A DNA stretch of 64,000 bases from Catonella sp963539695 (GTDB lineage Bacteria > Bacillota > Clostridia > Lachnospirales > Lachnospiraceae), in NCBI GenBank assembly GCA_963539695.1, contig CAUTOC010000004.1, positions 14,437 to 78,436 on the forward strand, written 5' to 3'. Positions 34,365-40,792 of the stretch are shown here, in pieces. The position numbers and the translations under genes were made by a program. How positions within the stretch are numbered: the stretch's first letter is position 1; each line of letters starts with the position of its first letter. Below the pieces are notes generated by a model. The model made no database searches, was not told the origin of the DNA, and saw only the letters and a program-made list of their open reading frames with translations.

Positions 34365-34381
34365 GTGTCCGAATCGGTCAC
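34365..34381. promoter_or_regulatory. Dispersed palindrome copy 5, intergenic (candidate ParB site)
   Basis: GTGTCCGAATCGGTCAC flanked by TT and AA, so the dyad reaches 21 bp. It is the only copy between genes (stop at 34398 and start at 34338). Confidence 0.55.
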
Positions 34382-34397
34382 AAACTCCCATTTTATG

Positions 34398-34646
34398 CTA
34401 CTTTTCGTTTGGTTTAACCAACTCCTGCCACGGTATCAGCTCAACCCTCTTTTTATTATCTAATTCATACAGGAAACGCACCGTACCCTTCTTTAAAGAA
34501 TGTTCTGCTATAATGTCTGTAATCATCATTCTCGCCGTGAATTCTCTTCTTGGATACCCCGTTACTGTCATTCCCTCAATTATTGCTACCTCCACAACAT
34601 CCCCGAGCTCATAGGGGCAATGTGCTATAAATGCTGCCTGTTGCAT
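34398..34646 (-). CDS. Small phage protein, 82 aa
   Basis: A beta-rich protein (HCPYELGDVVEVAIIEG; GTVRFLYELDNKKRVELIPW) resembling small SH3- or Tudor-like early phage proteins. No defined family recognised. Confidence 0.5.
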   Translation of the reverse strand: MQQAAFIAHCPYELGDVVEVAIIEGMTVTGYPRREFTARMMITDIIAEHSLKKGTVRFLYELDNKKRVELIPWQELVKPNEK

Positions 34647-34647
34647 A

Positions 34648-34758
34648 TTAACAATTTCTCCTTTCTACAATCGCTTTTATGTGTAATCTGTTGTACCTCT
34701 TCCCTTTTTCTGCTCCCCATTCTTCCTTACCGGTCCCAAAATCAATCGTTGCTATCAT
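34648..34758 (-). CDS. Very small phage protein, 36 aa
   Basis: MIATIDFGTGKEEWGAEKG, with GGAGG 6 bases ahead of the ATG and tight spacing to both neighbours (3 bases and 1 base). Function unknown. Confidence 0.45.
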   Translation of the reverse strand: MIATIDFGTGKEEWGAEKGKRYNRLHIKAIVERRNC

Positions 34759-34761
34759 TTT

Positions 34762-35037
34762 CTACCTCCGCTTTCTGTCCTCTTTTCGTGCTTCTTTCAT
34801 CTTTTTTGTTATCCTGTCAAGTGTGCTTTCGATTAACACACTATTCCACAAGTAATAACTAATATCCTTATGTGTTTTGGCGTTCGTAACCGCCTTTAAT
34901 GCCGTGTAATTCAAATCACTAAGGCTTTTTGCTGCCGTATCGTAATAATCGCTTAAAATTAACCTCTTGGCTCTTCTCTGCCACTTTCTAAGCTGGCTAT
35001 TTAATTCCTTTTCCTCCTGTTCTGTATAATTTGCCAC
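34762..35037 (-). CDS. Small basic helical phage protein, 91 aa
   Basis: Rich in Lys/Arg (SQLRKWQRRAKRLILS; KKMKEARKEDRKRR). It starts at the base where the Rep gene ends, so the two are likely co-translated. Possibly DNA-binding. Confidence 0.5.
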   Translation of the reverse strand: MANYTEQEEKELNSQLRKWQRRAKRLILSDYYDTAAKSLSDLNYTALKAVTNAKTHKDISYYLWNSVLIESTLDRITKKMKEARKEDRKRR

Positions 35038-35888
35038 TAACTTTTATCCTCCAATCTCCGCAATCGTATGTATACACTCCACCCGGTATAGTCGTTAAAA
35101 ACAAATTCTATCTTGGTTGGCTCGTATCCTTGGTATCTCTTACGCCACACCTCTTTATCTTCCGGGAATCTTGCGTATTCTCTTATTTTTCTAAAGCTAT
35201 ATTTATGGTCGTTTTTCTTTACTACAGGCTTTGCAAGATTCTGTGATGTAGACCACTTTTTACAACCTTTTTTACGCTTATCTATGTATTTAACCAATCC
35301 CTCTATACCGTTCTCGTTTGGCTGCAATCTGTCACAATTCACATAGCCTAATAGCATTATAGTTCTACGGTATTTAGGGTCATTCTCTAACTTTTTCCAA
35401 TTAACCCTGTCGTGCGTCCACATAATTTCTAAATCATCACGGCTTAACCCTCCGTTTATGATAATGTGGTGGTGGATTCTTACCGCCTTGGTTATCTTGT
35501 CTGTATTATCTTCCCCCTCTTCACCTTTCGGGGTATACTCTGTGACAAGCATATATTTTAAATTCTGTCCTGTTACTTTCTTCATACGTCTTTTTACCCT
35601 GTCTAAGTAGTTATGTACGTTTCTTTCCGCTTCCTCCAATGTCTTAGGTAAGTGTTTATCGTCATATGTTGCTGATATATGTAAGTCCTGCTCTGTAAAA
35701 TTCGTGTTTGCTATCTGTACGAATCTCCTTTTGCTATTCTTATCATTCAGATTCTTTTGCTTTTGGCTTGACTTCTCTTTTTTCTCTATCCCTACTTCCG
35801 GCATATTCGTAACAGGTACTATATCAACCTCCAACCATTCTTTACCGCAATATATTTTCTTCTCTCTGATAAAGTTTTTTCTAGCCAT
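35037..35888 (-). CDS. HUH rolling-circle-type replication initiator (Rep)
   Basis: 283 residues. A HUH-type metal site is visible as I-H-H-H-I-I (H139-H141). The candidate nicking tyrosine is Y201 in G-L-V-K-Y-I-D-K, with HISATYDDKHLP earlier as motif I. These are the three motifs of rolling-circle Rep endonucleases. It would nick an origin and start replication of the excised phage genome. A palindrome and a countertranscript candidate lie just upstream. Whether it acts in plasmid-like or lytic replication is inferred. Confidence 0.75.
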   Translation of the reverse strand: MARKNFIREKKIYCGKEWLEVDIVPVTNMPEVGIEKKEKSSQKQKNLNDKNSKRRFVQIANTNFTEQDLHISATYDDKHLPKTLEEAERNVHNYLDRVKRRMKKVTGQNLKYMLVTEYTPKGEEGEDNTDKITKAVRIHHHIIINGGLSRDDLEIMWTHDRVNWKKLENDPKYRRTIMLLGYVNCDRLQPNENGIEGLVKYIDKRKKGCKKWSTSQNLAKPVVKKNDHKYSFRKIREYARFPEDKEVWRKRYQGYEPTKIEFVFNDYTGWSVYIRLRRLEDKS

Positions 35889-35998
35889 ATAGTTACCCTC
35901 TCCTTATACTTCTATCTCACTCCCTCCCCTGTATACTTATATAAGTATCTATAATTTATATATAGCTGAGATGTTAATACCCCATACAAGGTCCTTAA

Positions 35999-36013
35999 CG
36001 TGCCACTTGCACG
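35999..36013. repeat. Palindrome upstream of rep (candidate nick-site hairpin)
   Basis: CGTGC-CACTT-GCACG is a perfect 5-bp stem with a 5-base loop, flanked by TTAA on each side, in the 230-base gene-free stretch 35889-36118. A second palindrome (TACTTATATAAGTA) lies near 35936. Both resemble origin elements next to HUH Rep genes. Confidence 0.4.
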
Positions 36014-36034
36014 CCTTTAAAAAGTGAAAATAAG

Positions 36035-36063
36035 TTGACTTTTCATAAGCCTTATAGTATAAT
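36035..36063 (+). promoter_or_regulatory. Consensus promoter for rep-antisense small RNA
   Basis: TTGACT, a 17-base spacer and TATAAT, on the plus strand, opposite in direction to rep and its neighbours. No gene follows it on this strand. Confidence 0.75.
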
Positions 36064-36069
36064 TTGAGT

Positions 36070-36135
36070 AGGTGTAATTATTGCTATAAGGCAATGATAA
36101 AGGTACTTGTGTAGGCCACTACGCAAGTACTTTTT
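36070..36135 (+). ncRNA. Short countertranscript candidate in the rep leader
   Basis: Starting about 7 bases after the -10, a roughly 65-base RNA would contain a small hairpin (TTGC-tataag-GCAA) and end at a 12-bp stem with a 4-base loop (36103-36130) followed by TTTTT. It is antisense to the rep leader, the arrangement of copy-control RNAs of rolling-circle plasmids. The terminator also overlaps the end of the YopX gene and may work both ways. Confidence 0.55.
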
Positions 36136-36733
36136 CTTTTTCCCTGTAAATCTTCGTTGCAAATCCCGCTTTAAGGAATCCTCCACATTCTTTATGTCTT
36201 GCCGTGTACCGACAACTAAGCACTGTGTAACCGCACTTGGTACATTTCAACCGTAGGAATGGAAGTGTCGACACTTGCACATTAAGTAATGGCAAGTATG
36301 GTATTTCTATATCGTTATCCCTGTAATACTGCATACCCTCCACAAAGTCGGGAATATCTATTATGTTTCCGATAACCTTTATATTTGCCGTCTGTAGGCT
36401 CTCTAGCACCACTATTTCTCCCCATATAACATCTATAGCCGTTTCTTTGTCCTCGATAATGAAATAGGCTATTTCGTCCTCTGTTTCGTATAAAATAATG
36501 TCCTGTGCGTATATCTCGTTGCCGTTCCTGTCAACTACTGCCGTCTGTTCACAAAATGTATTCATGTTTACGGCGTACACATTTGCACCCGGATAACCGC
36601 CCCTGTCTATGTAGTGACCCTCGGGGCGTTCTGCCCCGTTACTTGGTTTTGTTGGTGGATTCGTCAAATATTCTCCGTGTATCCATATTGGATACGGTGT
36701 ATTACTGCTTTTCGCTCTCGCTTTCACTCTCAC
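36119..36733 (-). CDS. YopX-family protein with C-terminal zinc ribbon
   Basis: 204 residues. R-A-K-S-S-N-T-P-Y-P-I-W-I-H-G and VVDRNGNEIYAQDIILYE are the YopX pattern (name from Bacillus phage SPbeta). A C-terminal LKCTKCGYTVLSCRY adds a CxxC zinc site. YopX proteins are early phage proteins of unknown role. It overlaps a second YopX gene by 32 bases. Confidence 0.75.
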   Translation of the reverse strand: MRVKARAKSSNTPYPIWIHGEYLTNPPTKPSNGAERPEGHYIDRGGYPGANVYAVNMNTFCEQTAVVDRNGNEIYAQDIILYETEDEIAYFIIEDKETAIDVIWGEIVVLESLQTANIKVIGNIIDIPDFVEGMQYYRDNDIEIPYLPLLNVQVSTLPFLRLKCTKCGYTVLSCRYTARHKECGGFLKAGFATKIYREKEKVLA

Positions 36734-37190
36734 GCACCGTCCTTTCTGCTACTGTGTCTATAATCTCCATAAAGGCAGTATCATCTACTCCTGCTTCATT
36801 GACGCAAGGCAGCAGGTTAAATACTTCTCCGTCCGGGGCCGTCCAACGAAAAGCAATTACCCCCGACAATCTGACTTTAACCGTTCCGCCCTCGCTTTCG
36901 AATCCCGGCAAGGTGTTATATTCTCTGTCTATGGTAATCTCCACCACTTCAAACTCCCTTGTTTCTCCGTCTACCTCCAAGGTTGTAATATCTCCTGTGT
37001 ACATTTCCTTGCCTTTTTTGTCCCTGTATCCTGTGGCTCGTCCAATCGTTGCCGGGTTAATATCTATAAAATCTCCGTCTACGGTCCCAATCTCTGTTAT
37101 CTCGTCTGTTTCAAACCCATAAGAGGGCAAGCCGTACACAAAATAGTGTGATTCTCTCGCCCTGTCGTATGCCAATCCTCTATACTTCAA
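36702..37190 (-). CDS. YopX-family protein
   Basis: 162 residues. MKYRGLAYDRARESHYFVYG, then GRATGYRDKKGKEMYTGDI, is a clear YopX domain (R-D-K-x-G-K-E-M-Y-x-G-D). It has a Ser/Glu tail. The next gene has a second YopX domain, so this is a tandem pair. Confidence 0.8.
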   Translation of the reverse strand: MKYRGLAYDRARESHYFVYGLPSYGFETDEITEIGTVDGDFIDINPATIGRATGYRDKKGKEMYTGDITTLEVDGETREFEVVEITIDREYNTLPGFESEGGTVKVRLSGVIAFRWTAPDGEVFNLLPCVNEAGVDDTAFMEIIDTVAERTVRESESESEKQ

Positions 37191-37407
37191 ATTTAATCCC
37201 TCTCTTTCTTAGAGCTGCTTCGTGCTTCCTGTAGGATTTCACCGTTATAAATTTTCTTTCTTCCAACGGACACCAATTTTGTTTCTCTGTCTTTATATCC
37301 CCCAGGACCATAGATACATGAATATCGTTTATTGTAAGGTCGCAATATGGGAACTTTGTATTTTTATTTCTGCAAAATTCACAATCATAACAACATCTTT
37401 CTGCCAT
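37180..37407 (-). CDS. Cysteine-rich small protein, 75 aa
   Basis: MAERCCYDCEFCRNKNT: a cluster of cysteines (CCxxCxxC) and a later W-C-P-L suggest zinc or metal binding. The ATG at 37407 overlaps the stop region of the upstream gene. Early phage protein of unknown role. Confidence 0.55.
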   Translation of the reverse strand: MAERCCYDCEFCRNKNTKFPYCDLTINDIHVSMVLGDIKTEKQNWCPLEERKFITVKSYRKHEAALRKRGIKFEV

Positions 37408-37408
37408 A

Positions 37409-37747
37409 TCACACGCCCCCAACGTCGATATTTAGGAAAATAGCTTTTTCCCACTCTATCCGCTCTACTGCGTCCTCTATCTCCATTGGATTCATTCCGT
37501 CACGGTCTAAGAAGTCTTTAAATTCCTGTATCTTATCCTTGAACACATAACACATACTGTCTGTGTATTGTTCCTGTATTGTATATTCTCTTACCTCTGC
37601 CTTACCTATTACACCGCTCCAACGGCTTACATCATCCCCGGCTACTACCTCTGTTTCCACCATTGGAATTGTTGGTAACTTCGGGTGTAGGCTTGCCAAT
37701 ATAAAATAATTTCTTACGTTGTCCTCTTTAATGTTCGGTATCTCCAT
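37409..37747 (-). CDS. Small phage protein, 112 aa
   Basis: An acidic protein (MEIPNIKEDNVRNYFILAS ... VETEVVAGDDVSRWSG). It follows a hairpin (GGGGTG-TGGCAG-CACCCC, about 37769-37786) in its leader. No family recognised. Confidence 0.5.
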   Translation of the reverse strand: MEIPNIKEDNVRNYFILASLHPKLPTIPMVETEVVAGDDVSRWSGVIGKAEVREYTIQEQYTDSMCYVFKDKIQEFKDFLDRDGMNPMEIEDAVERIEWEKAIFLNIDVGGV

Positions 37748-37798
37748 TTGTTCTCTCCTTTCAGATACAGGGGTGCTGCCACACCCCTTAACAGTTAT

Positions 37799-37906
37799 TC
37801 AGTAATCAGTTTTCCGTTTACTTCGTATAACCATAATTGAGGGAATCCCTGTTACTTCATCAAAAATTACTACGTTTTTGTGTGTTGCTACTCCTGCGTT
37901 AATCAT
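37799..37906 (-). CDS. Very small phage protein, 35 aa
   Basis: MINAGVATHKNVVIFDEV, behind a GGAGG site with 9-base spacing, directly downstream of the second variable-region gene. Unknown. Confidence 0.4.
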   Translation of the reverse strand: MINAGVATHKNVVIFDEVTGIPSIMVIRSKRKTDY

Positions 37907-37951
37907 TCCTTTAGTCCTCCATATTATTTTTTAGAATAGATTGAATGTAGC

Positions 37952-38488
37952 TTATGCAACTTCCACAAAGATAGAAGATTCAAATGTACAAGCGGGGCGC
38001 ACGCCACCGTAACCAAGGTACGCAAAGATGTAGTGGAGCGAGCCGTCCGCGTACACAACGCAAGCAGAGTGGTTAATAGTGGAATCTGCTGTAATTAACC
38101 ACCACCAATTATCTATCTTGTTAAACAAGTGTCTGTACTCTCTGTATTGGTTGCAAGTAAGCAATACCACCTTATCTGTACTGCTACCGTAATCTTTTAA
38201 TCCATCATCTGTTGTCAAGTCCTGCGTAGTGTCTAAAATAATTTCTACGCCCTCGTCTGCCTGTATCTCGCTTAATAACTTTTCCTTGTACTCTTCATTA
38301 AGATACTTTCTAAGGCTCGATTTCTTCCAATCGTTGCAATTATCCTTGTCAAACGCCTTGTATCCGTCTAGCAAGTTTTTTCTAAGACAGAATGTACCGC
38401 CATTTTCCAAGTGCTTTAAAACCTGCCATTCCTGCCCTCCGATTGTTACCGTGCTACCCTCTGTGCAATCTCTTAACTGTTTCTTCAT
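37952..38488 (-). CDS. DUF6273-type lectin-fold protein with C-terminal variable region
   Basis: The ATG at 38488 (MKKQLRDCTEGSTVTIGG) has AGGAGG. The 178-residue protein is a minimal DUF6273 domain: G-Q-E-W-Q-V-L-K, SSLRKYLNEEYKEKLLSE, and near the C-terminus a W-W-W ... G-V-R-P-A-C frame. Between the last two lies a variable-region-like tract similar in framework to the tail protein at 2413-4131. It is unusual to find one among early genes, away from tail genes; it may be displayed or secreted by lysogens, or be an internal decoy. Confidence 0.7.
   Translation of the reverse strand: MKKQLRDCTEGSTVTIGGQEWQVLKHLENGGTFCLRKNLLDGYKAFDKDNCNDWKKSSLRKYLNEEYKEKLLSEIQADEGVEIILDTTQDLTTDDGLKDYGSSTDKVVLLTCNQYREYRHLFNKIDNWWWLITADSTINHSACVVYADGSLHYIFAYLGYGGVRPACTFESSIFVEVA
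37985..38106 (-). other. Diversity-generating-retroelement-type variable region (VR2)
   Basis: Aligned with VR1, the invariant codons are GAC GGC, GCG TAC, TAC, CGC CCC GCT TGT and TCT TCT ATC. The six codons after GAC GGC differ at first or second positions (ttg/tcg, cgc/ctc, gac/cac, aac/tac, aac/atc, tat/ttt). That is the footprint of randomised adenine-rich codons in a fixed frame. Confidence 0.5.
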
Positions 38489-38501
38489 TTTGCTTGTCCT
38501 C

Positions 38502-38705
38502 CTACTTCTTAGAATAGATTGAATGTAGCTTGATACTTCCACGGCGTTTTATGCTCTCTTCGGTGTGTAATCCCGAATCGAAAAACGCACAAAATGTAGA
38601 GCCACCTATAACGGTTGTTACTACTATGTAGTCGCCGATATTATGAAACTCGCATTTTTTTACATTCCTGTATACTGTTACGAATTTCTCCGCCCTGTTT
38701 CCCAT
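38502..38705 (-). CDS. Small phage protein, 67 aa
   Basis: A beta-rich, basic protein (MGNRAEKFVTVYRNVKK; GDYIVVTTVIGGSTFCAFF). It lies 13 bases upstream of the VR2 gene and may be co-translated with it. Unknown. Confidence 0.5.
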   Translation of the reverse strand: MGNRAEKFVTVYRNVKKCEFHNIGDYIVVTTVIGGSTFCAFFDSGLHTEESIKRRGSIKLHSIYSKK

Positions 38706-38814
38706 GCTGACCCTCCTTTCTTGGCGTAACTGTTGCTTTAATTTCTACGCCCTCTCTTTGTCCAATCAGCATAGCCAAAGTATCATAGAAGCGTTGTACC
38801 TGTTCTATATTCAA
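38641..38814 (-). CDS. Small phage protein, 57 aa, overlapping its neighbour
   Basis: TTG start behind GAGAGGG; NIEQVQRFYDTLAMLIGQREG and a basic tail. It overlaps the downstream gene by 65 bases in another frame. Confidence 0.4.
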   Translation of the reverse strand: MNIEQVQRFYDTLAMLIGQREGVEIKATVTPRKEGQHGKQGGEIRNSIQECKKMRVS

Positions 38815-38909
38815 GTTGTATCGCCCTCTCTTCCTCTGCTATATTAACTGCTGCCTGTCTTATTTCTTTGCAGTCTCAAATTCTGCCTTTAATTTCAACT
38901 CTTAAACTC

Positions 38910-38963
38910 CTGTCTTTTTGTCCTCTTTTGCCTTATAATTGCCTTGGGTATTGCCGTACCCAA
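38910..38963 (+). promoter_or_regulatory. Cassette 1 promoter and palindrome
   Basis: CTGTCT, 18 bases, TATAAT (38934-38939), then after 4 bases the palindrome TTGGGTA-ttgccg-TACCCAA (38944-38963) covering the expected transcription start. A ribosome-binding site (AAAGGAGG) follows. The same layout recurs at 39.5 and 40.3 kb. Confidence 0.65.
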
Positions 38964-38987
38964 TCCATAGGAAAGGAGGTTTTTACT

Positions 38988-39185
38988 CTGCCCGATTTTG
39001 TGGAGATTCCTAACGTACCCAATTCCTATTACAACAAGGCTCGTAATTTCACGCTTACGATTTACGCATATAGAAAAATGAGTAAATCTGAAATACTTAC
39101 TTTTTCCGAAAATTTCAAGCGTAATATGAATTGGAAAGCCTACCCGCTTAATGGCAGGTATGAAACAAGGGTTACTCTTCGATAA
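38988..39185 (+). CDS. Cassette 1 plus-strand gene, 65 aa
   Basis: It runs against the prophage operon. The start is probably CTG at 38988, 8 bases after GGAGG, exactly where the sister cassettes have GTG and ATG. The product (PDFVEIPNVPNSYYNKARN ... EILTFSENFKRNMNWKAYP) is basic and has no relatives I recognise, including the other two cassette products. It ends 14 bases inside the opposing gene. Candidate lysogen-expressed accessory gene. Confidence 0.5.
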   Translation: MPDFVEIPNVPNSYYNKARNFTLTIYAYRKMSKSEILTFSENFKRNMNWKAYPLNGRYETRVTLR

Positions 39186-39405
39186 ATTCTTCCAAGTGTT
39201 TAATGAAGTCCCTAACCCATTCCGCCCCATAAAGAGTTATGCAATTCTCTTTATTCATGGGGCGGATTTCTATAAATCCTGTTTCTTCGTCCTTCCCAAT
39301 ACAGTAGAGACAATTTTTTTCAAATTCTTCTATTTCTTCCTCTGAAAACTTCAAATCTAACGGCTCGTCCGTCAAATCCACTACGTCCGCTTCTATTTCT
39401 TCCAC
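39172..39405 (-). CDS. Cassette 1 minus-strand gene, acidic, 77 aa
   Basis: GTG start with GGGAGG. Very acidic (VDLTDEPLDLKFSEEEIEEFE; C-terminal E-E-F-I-E-E), the charge profile of a DNA mimic or inhibitor, though this is inference. The first eight codons (M-E-E-x-E-x-D-V-V) are shared with the gene in cassette 2; the rest is not. Confidence 0.55.
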   Translation of the reverse strand: MEEIEADVVDLTDEPLDLKFSEEEIEEFEKNCLYCIGKDEETGFIEIRPMNKENCITLYGAEWVRDFIKHLEEFIEE

Positions 39406-39419
39406 TCTGTACCTCCCTC

Positions 39420-39513
39420 TATGCCGTTTTCACGGTGTGTGATTTTTCTTTGCTCTTTGCTACTTCCTGTCTTGCCTAAAGTGCCATTGCATTTTTAAAA
39501 GGTTTGCTGTCAT
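39420..39513 (-). pseudogene. Cassette 1 repeat-gene remnant
   Basis: The 3' part of the repeat gene found intact at 40793-40980 begins here at MTANLLKMQWHF. Its upstream part is missing and one base has moved a stop into the -1 frame. The slippery T-TTA-AAA (39493-39499) is retained. Confidence 0.55.
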
Positions 39514-39567
39514 TTGTCTTTTTTCCCTCTTTTGCCTTATAATTTCCTTGGGTATTGCCGTACCCAA
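39514..39567 (+). promoter_or_regulatory. Cassette 2 promoter and palindrome
   Basis: TTGTCT, 18 bases, TATAAT (39538-39543), 4 bases, then TTGGGTA-ttgccg-TACCCAA (39548-39567). Almost identical to cassette 1. Confidence 0.65.
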
Positions 39568-39591
39568 TCCATAGGAAAGGAGGTTTTTGTT

Positions 39592-39804
39592 GTGAACGAT
39601 TTGCAAAGGCTTAAATATGACCTTTCTTTGCATTATGCGTCTGTTATGGTGCAAAACGATATTAGTAGCGGTAATGTTAATTCGGCTGATATTACGCGAA
39701 TACGAAACAATTTGATTTCTTACGCTACCGATTTTGTCGAACTTCTCAACAATGGCACAATGGACGAAAACATATTATCTACCCTGTTAGAAAAATTCAT
39801 CTAA
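39592..39804 (+). CDS. Cassette 2 plus-strand gene, 70 aa
   Basis: GTG start, 8 bases after GGAGG. The product is helical (NDLQRLKYDLSLHYASVMV; ADITRIRNNLISYATDFVE) and unlike the other cassette products. Its 3' end overlaps the opposing gene by 18 bases, as in cassette 1. Confidence 0.55.
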   Translation: MNDLQRLKYDLSLHYASVMVQNDISSGNVNSADITRIRNNLISYATDFVELLNNGTMDENILSTLLEKFI

Positions 39805-39999
39805 CAACTTTTTTTCTTTTTCCTTTTTAGCCTTGTCATATTCCCAATTTATGAGTTGTGCTAAAATGTGAAATTCTCCCAAGGTTAATCCTATTGCTCT
39901 GCTTTCTTCTACAATGTGCTTTACAATAGGATTAACCTTGTCTCCTGTGGTCATTGTTTTTGTTGCCTGCATTACAACATCTGTTTCTTTTTCTTCCAC
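39787..39999 (-). CDS. Cassette 2 minus-strand gene, 70 aa
   Basis: GTG start in the same leader as cassette 1. After the shared M-E-E-K-E-T-D-V-V start it diverges (HIVEESRAIGLTLGEFHIL; KAKKEKEKKLLDEFF). The middle resembles small phage proteins of the 'GLTxGEF' type, role unknown. Confidence 0.5.
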   Translation of the reverse strand: MEEKETDVVMQATKTMTTGDKVNPIVKHIVEESRAIGLTLGEFHILAQLINWEYDKAKKEKEKKLLDEFF

Positions 40000-40012
40000 T
40001 CTGTACCTCCCT

Positions 40013-40269
40013 CTATGCCGTTTTCACGGTGTGTGATTTTTCTTTGCTCTTTGCTGCTTCCTGTCTTGCTAAAAGTGCCATTGCATTTTTAAAAGGTTTG
40101 CTGTCATTTCCATAACTTCCAATGGTAGGTTTTCATCTACCGCTAGAGAGCCGACCACATCCACCAACTCTCTAGCCTTTTCCTTATTCTCTTGTAGAGC
40201 GTCAAACTGTCATTGTACCTCTACGGGAGATTCCCGGTAAAGTCTTTCAAATTCTTCGTTTAAATCCAA
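40013..40269 (-). pseudogene. Cassette 2 repeat gene, interrupted by TGA
   Basis: From a TTG behind TTAGGAG the frame reads DLNEEFERLYRESPVEVQ, an in-frame TGA, then QFDALQENKEKAREL... to MQWHF. A T-TTA-AAA heptamer (40087-40093) would give a -1 extension N-A-M-A-L-L-A-R-Q-E ending H-T-V-K-T-A. The region after the TGA is nearly identical to cassette 3. Confidence 0.55.
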
Positions 40270-40309
40270 TTCCTTACGCTCCTAACTTTTCTTTTTTCTT
40301 CTCCTGCTT

Positions 40310-40339
40310 TATAATCTGATTGAGTATTGCCGTACTTAA
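40310..40339 (+). promoter_or_regulatory. Cassette 3 promoter -10 and palindrome
   Basis: TATAAT (40310-40315), 4 bases, then TTGAGTA-ttgccg-TACTTAA (40320-40339). Relative to the other copies one base pair changed on both sides (G-C to A-T) and one became G-T, so the dyad is kept while the loop is invariant. The -35 is weak (CTTTTC-like). Confidence 0.6.
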
Positions 40340-40362
40340 TCCCGAAAGAAAGGAGGTTTGTT

Positions 40363-40530
40363 ATGCCTATTTACAAAGACGTTATTAAAAAGTCTGTTAC
40401 AAAAGCTGTCAAAAAATACGGTTCTACCGTCCCGGAAGACGAACTTGTACAAATTATTTCAACCGCTTTATATGATGTCCTATCCTCTACGGAATTTGAG
40501 CGATATGTAAAAGAACTTTCCAAAAAGTAG
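40363..40530 (+). CDS. Cassette 3 plus-strand gene, 55 aa
   Basis: ATG 6 bases after AGGAGG. Small helical protein (MPIYKDVIKKSVTKAVKKYG; TEFERYVKELSKK). It faces the gene at 40548-40748 with 17 bases between. No known family. Confidence 0.55.
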   Translation: MPIYKDVIKKSVTKAVKKYGSTVPEDELVQIISTALYDVLSSTEFERYVKELSKK

Positions 40531-40547
40531 TGCCGTGCCAGTCTACG

Positions 40548-40748
40548 TTAATTCGTTAGACTGGTTTCTTTTTCTACAATTTTTTCTACCTCTTCGCACA
40601 GTTTCAAAAAATGCTTTCTTAATTCTGTTGTGCTTTCCTCTGTTAAGTTTTCAAATCTCAATGTTACTTCTGTTTGTGAGTTTGGATTATCCGTTGTTAT
40701 TTCTTTTCTATAGATAACCTCATTGCTTTTTCTTTCAAGCTCTGCCAT
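40548..40748 (-). CDS. Cassette 3 minus-strand gene, 66 aa
   Basis: MAELERKSNEVIYRKEITT, with a GGAGG leader. A beta strand pair then helices (LRKHFLKLCEEVEKIVEKE). No similarity to the genes at the same place in cassettes 1 and 2. Confidence 0.5.
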   Translation of the reverse strand: MAELERKSNEVIYRKEITTDNPNSQTEVTLRFENLTEESTTELRKHFLKLCEEVEKIVEKETSLTN

Positions 40749-40792
40749 ATCCGTTTCCCCTCCTTTCCGATTCTCCTATATATCTGAAATGC

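Noticed and set aside
35037..35888. Relaxase of a conjugative element rather than a Rep protein
   Set aside because: It lacks the length and C-terminal domains of relaxases and sits beside an origin-like palindrome within phage early genes, with no mobilisation genes nearby.
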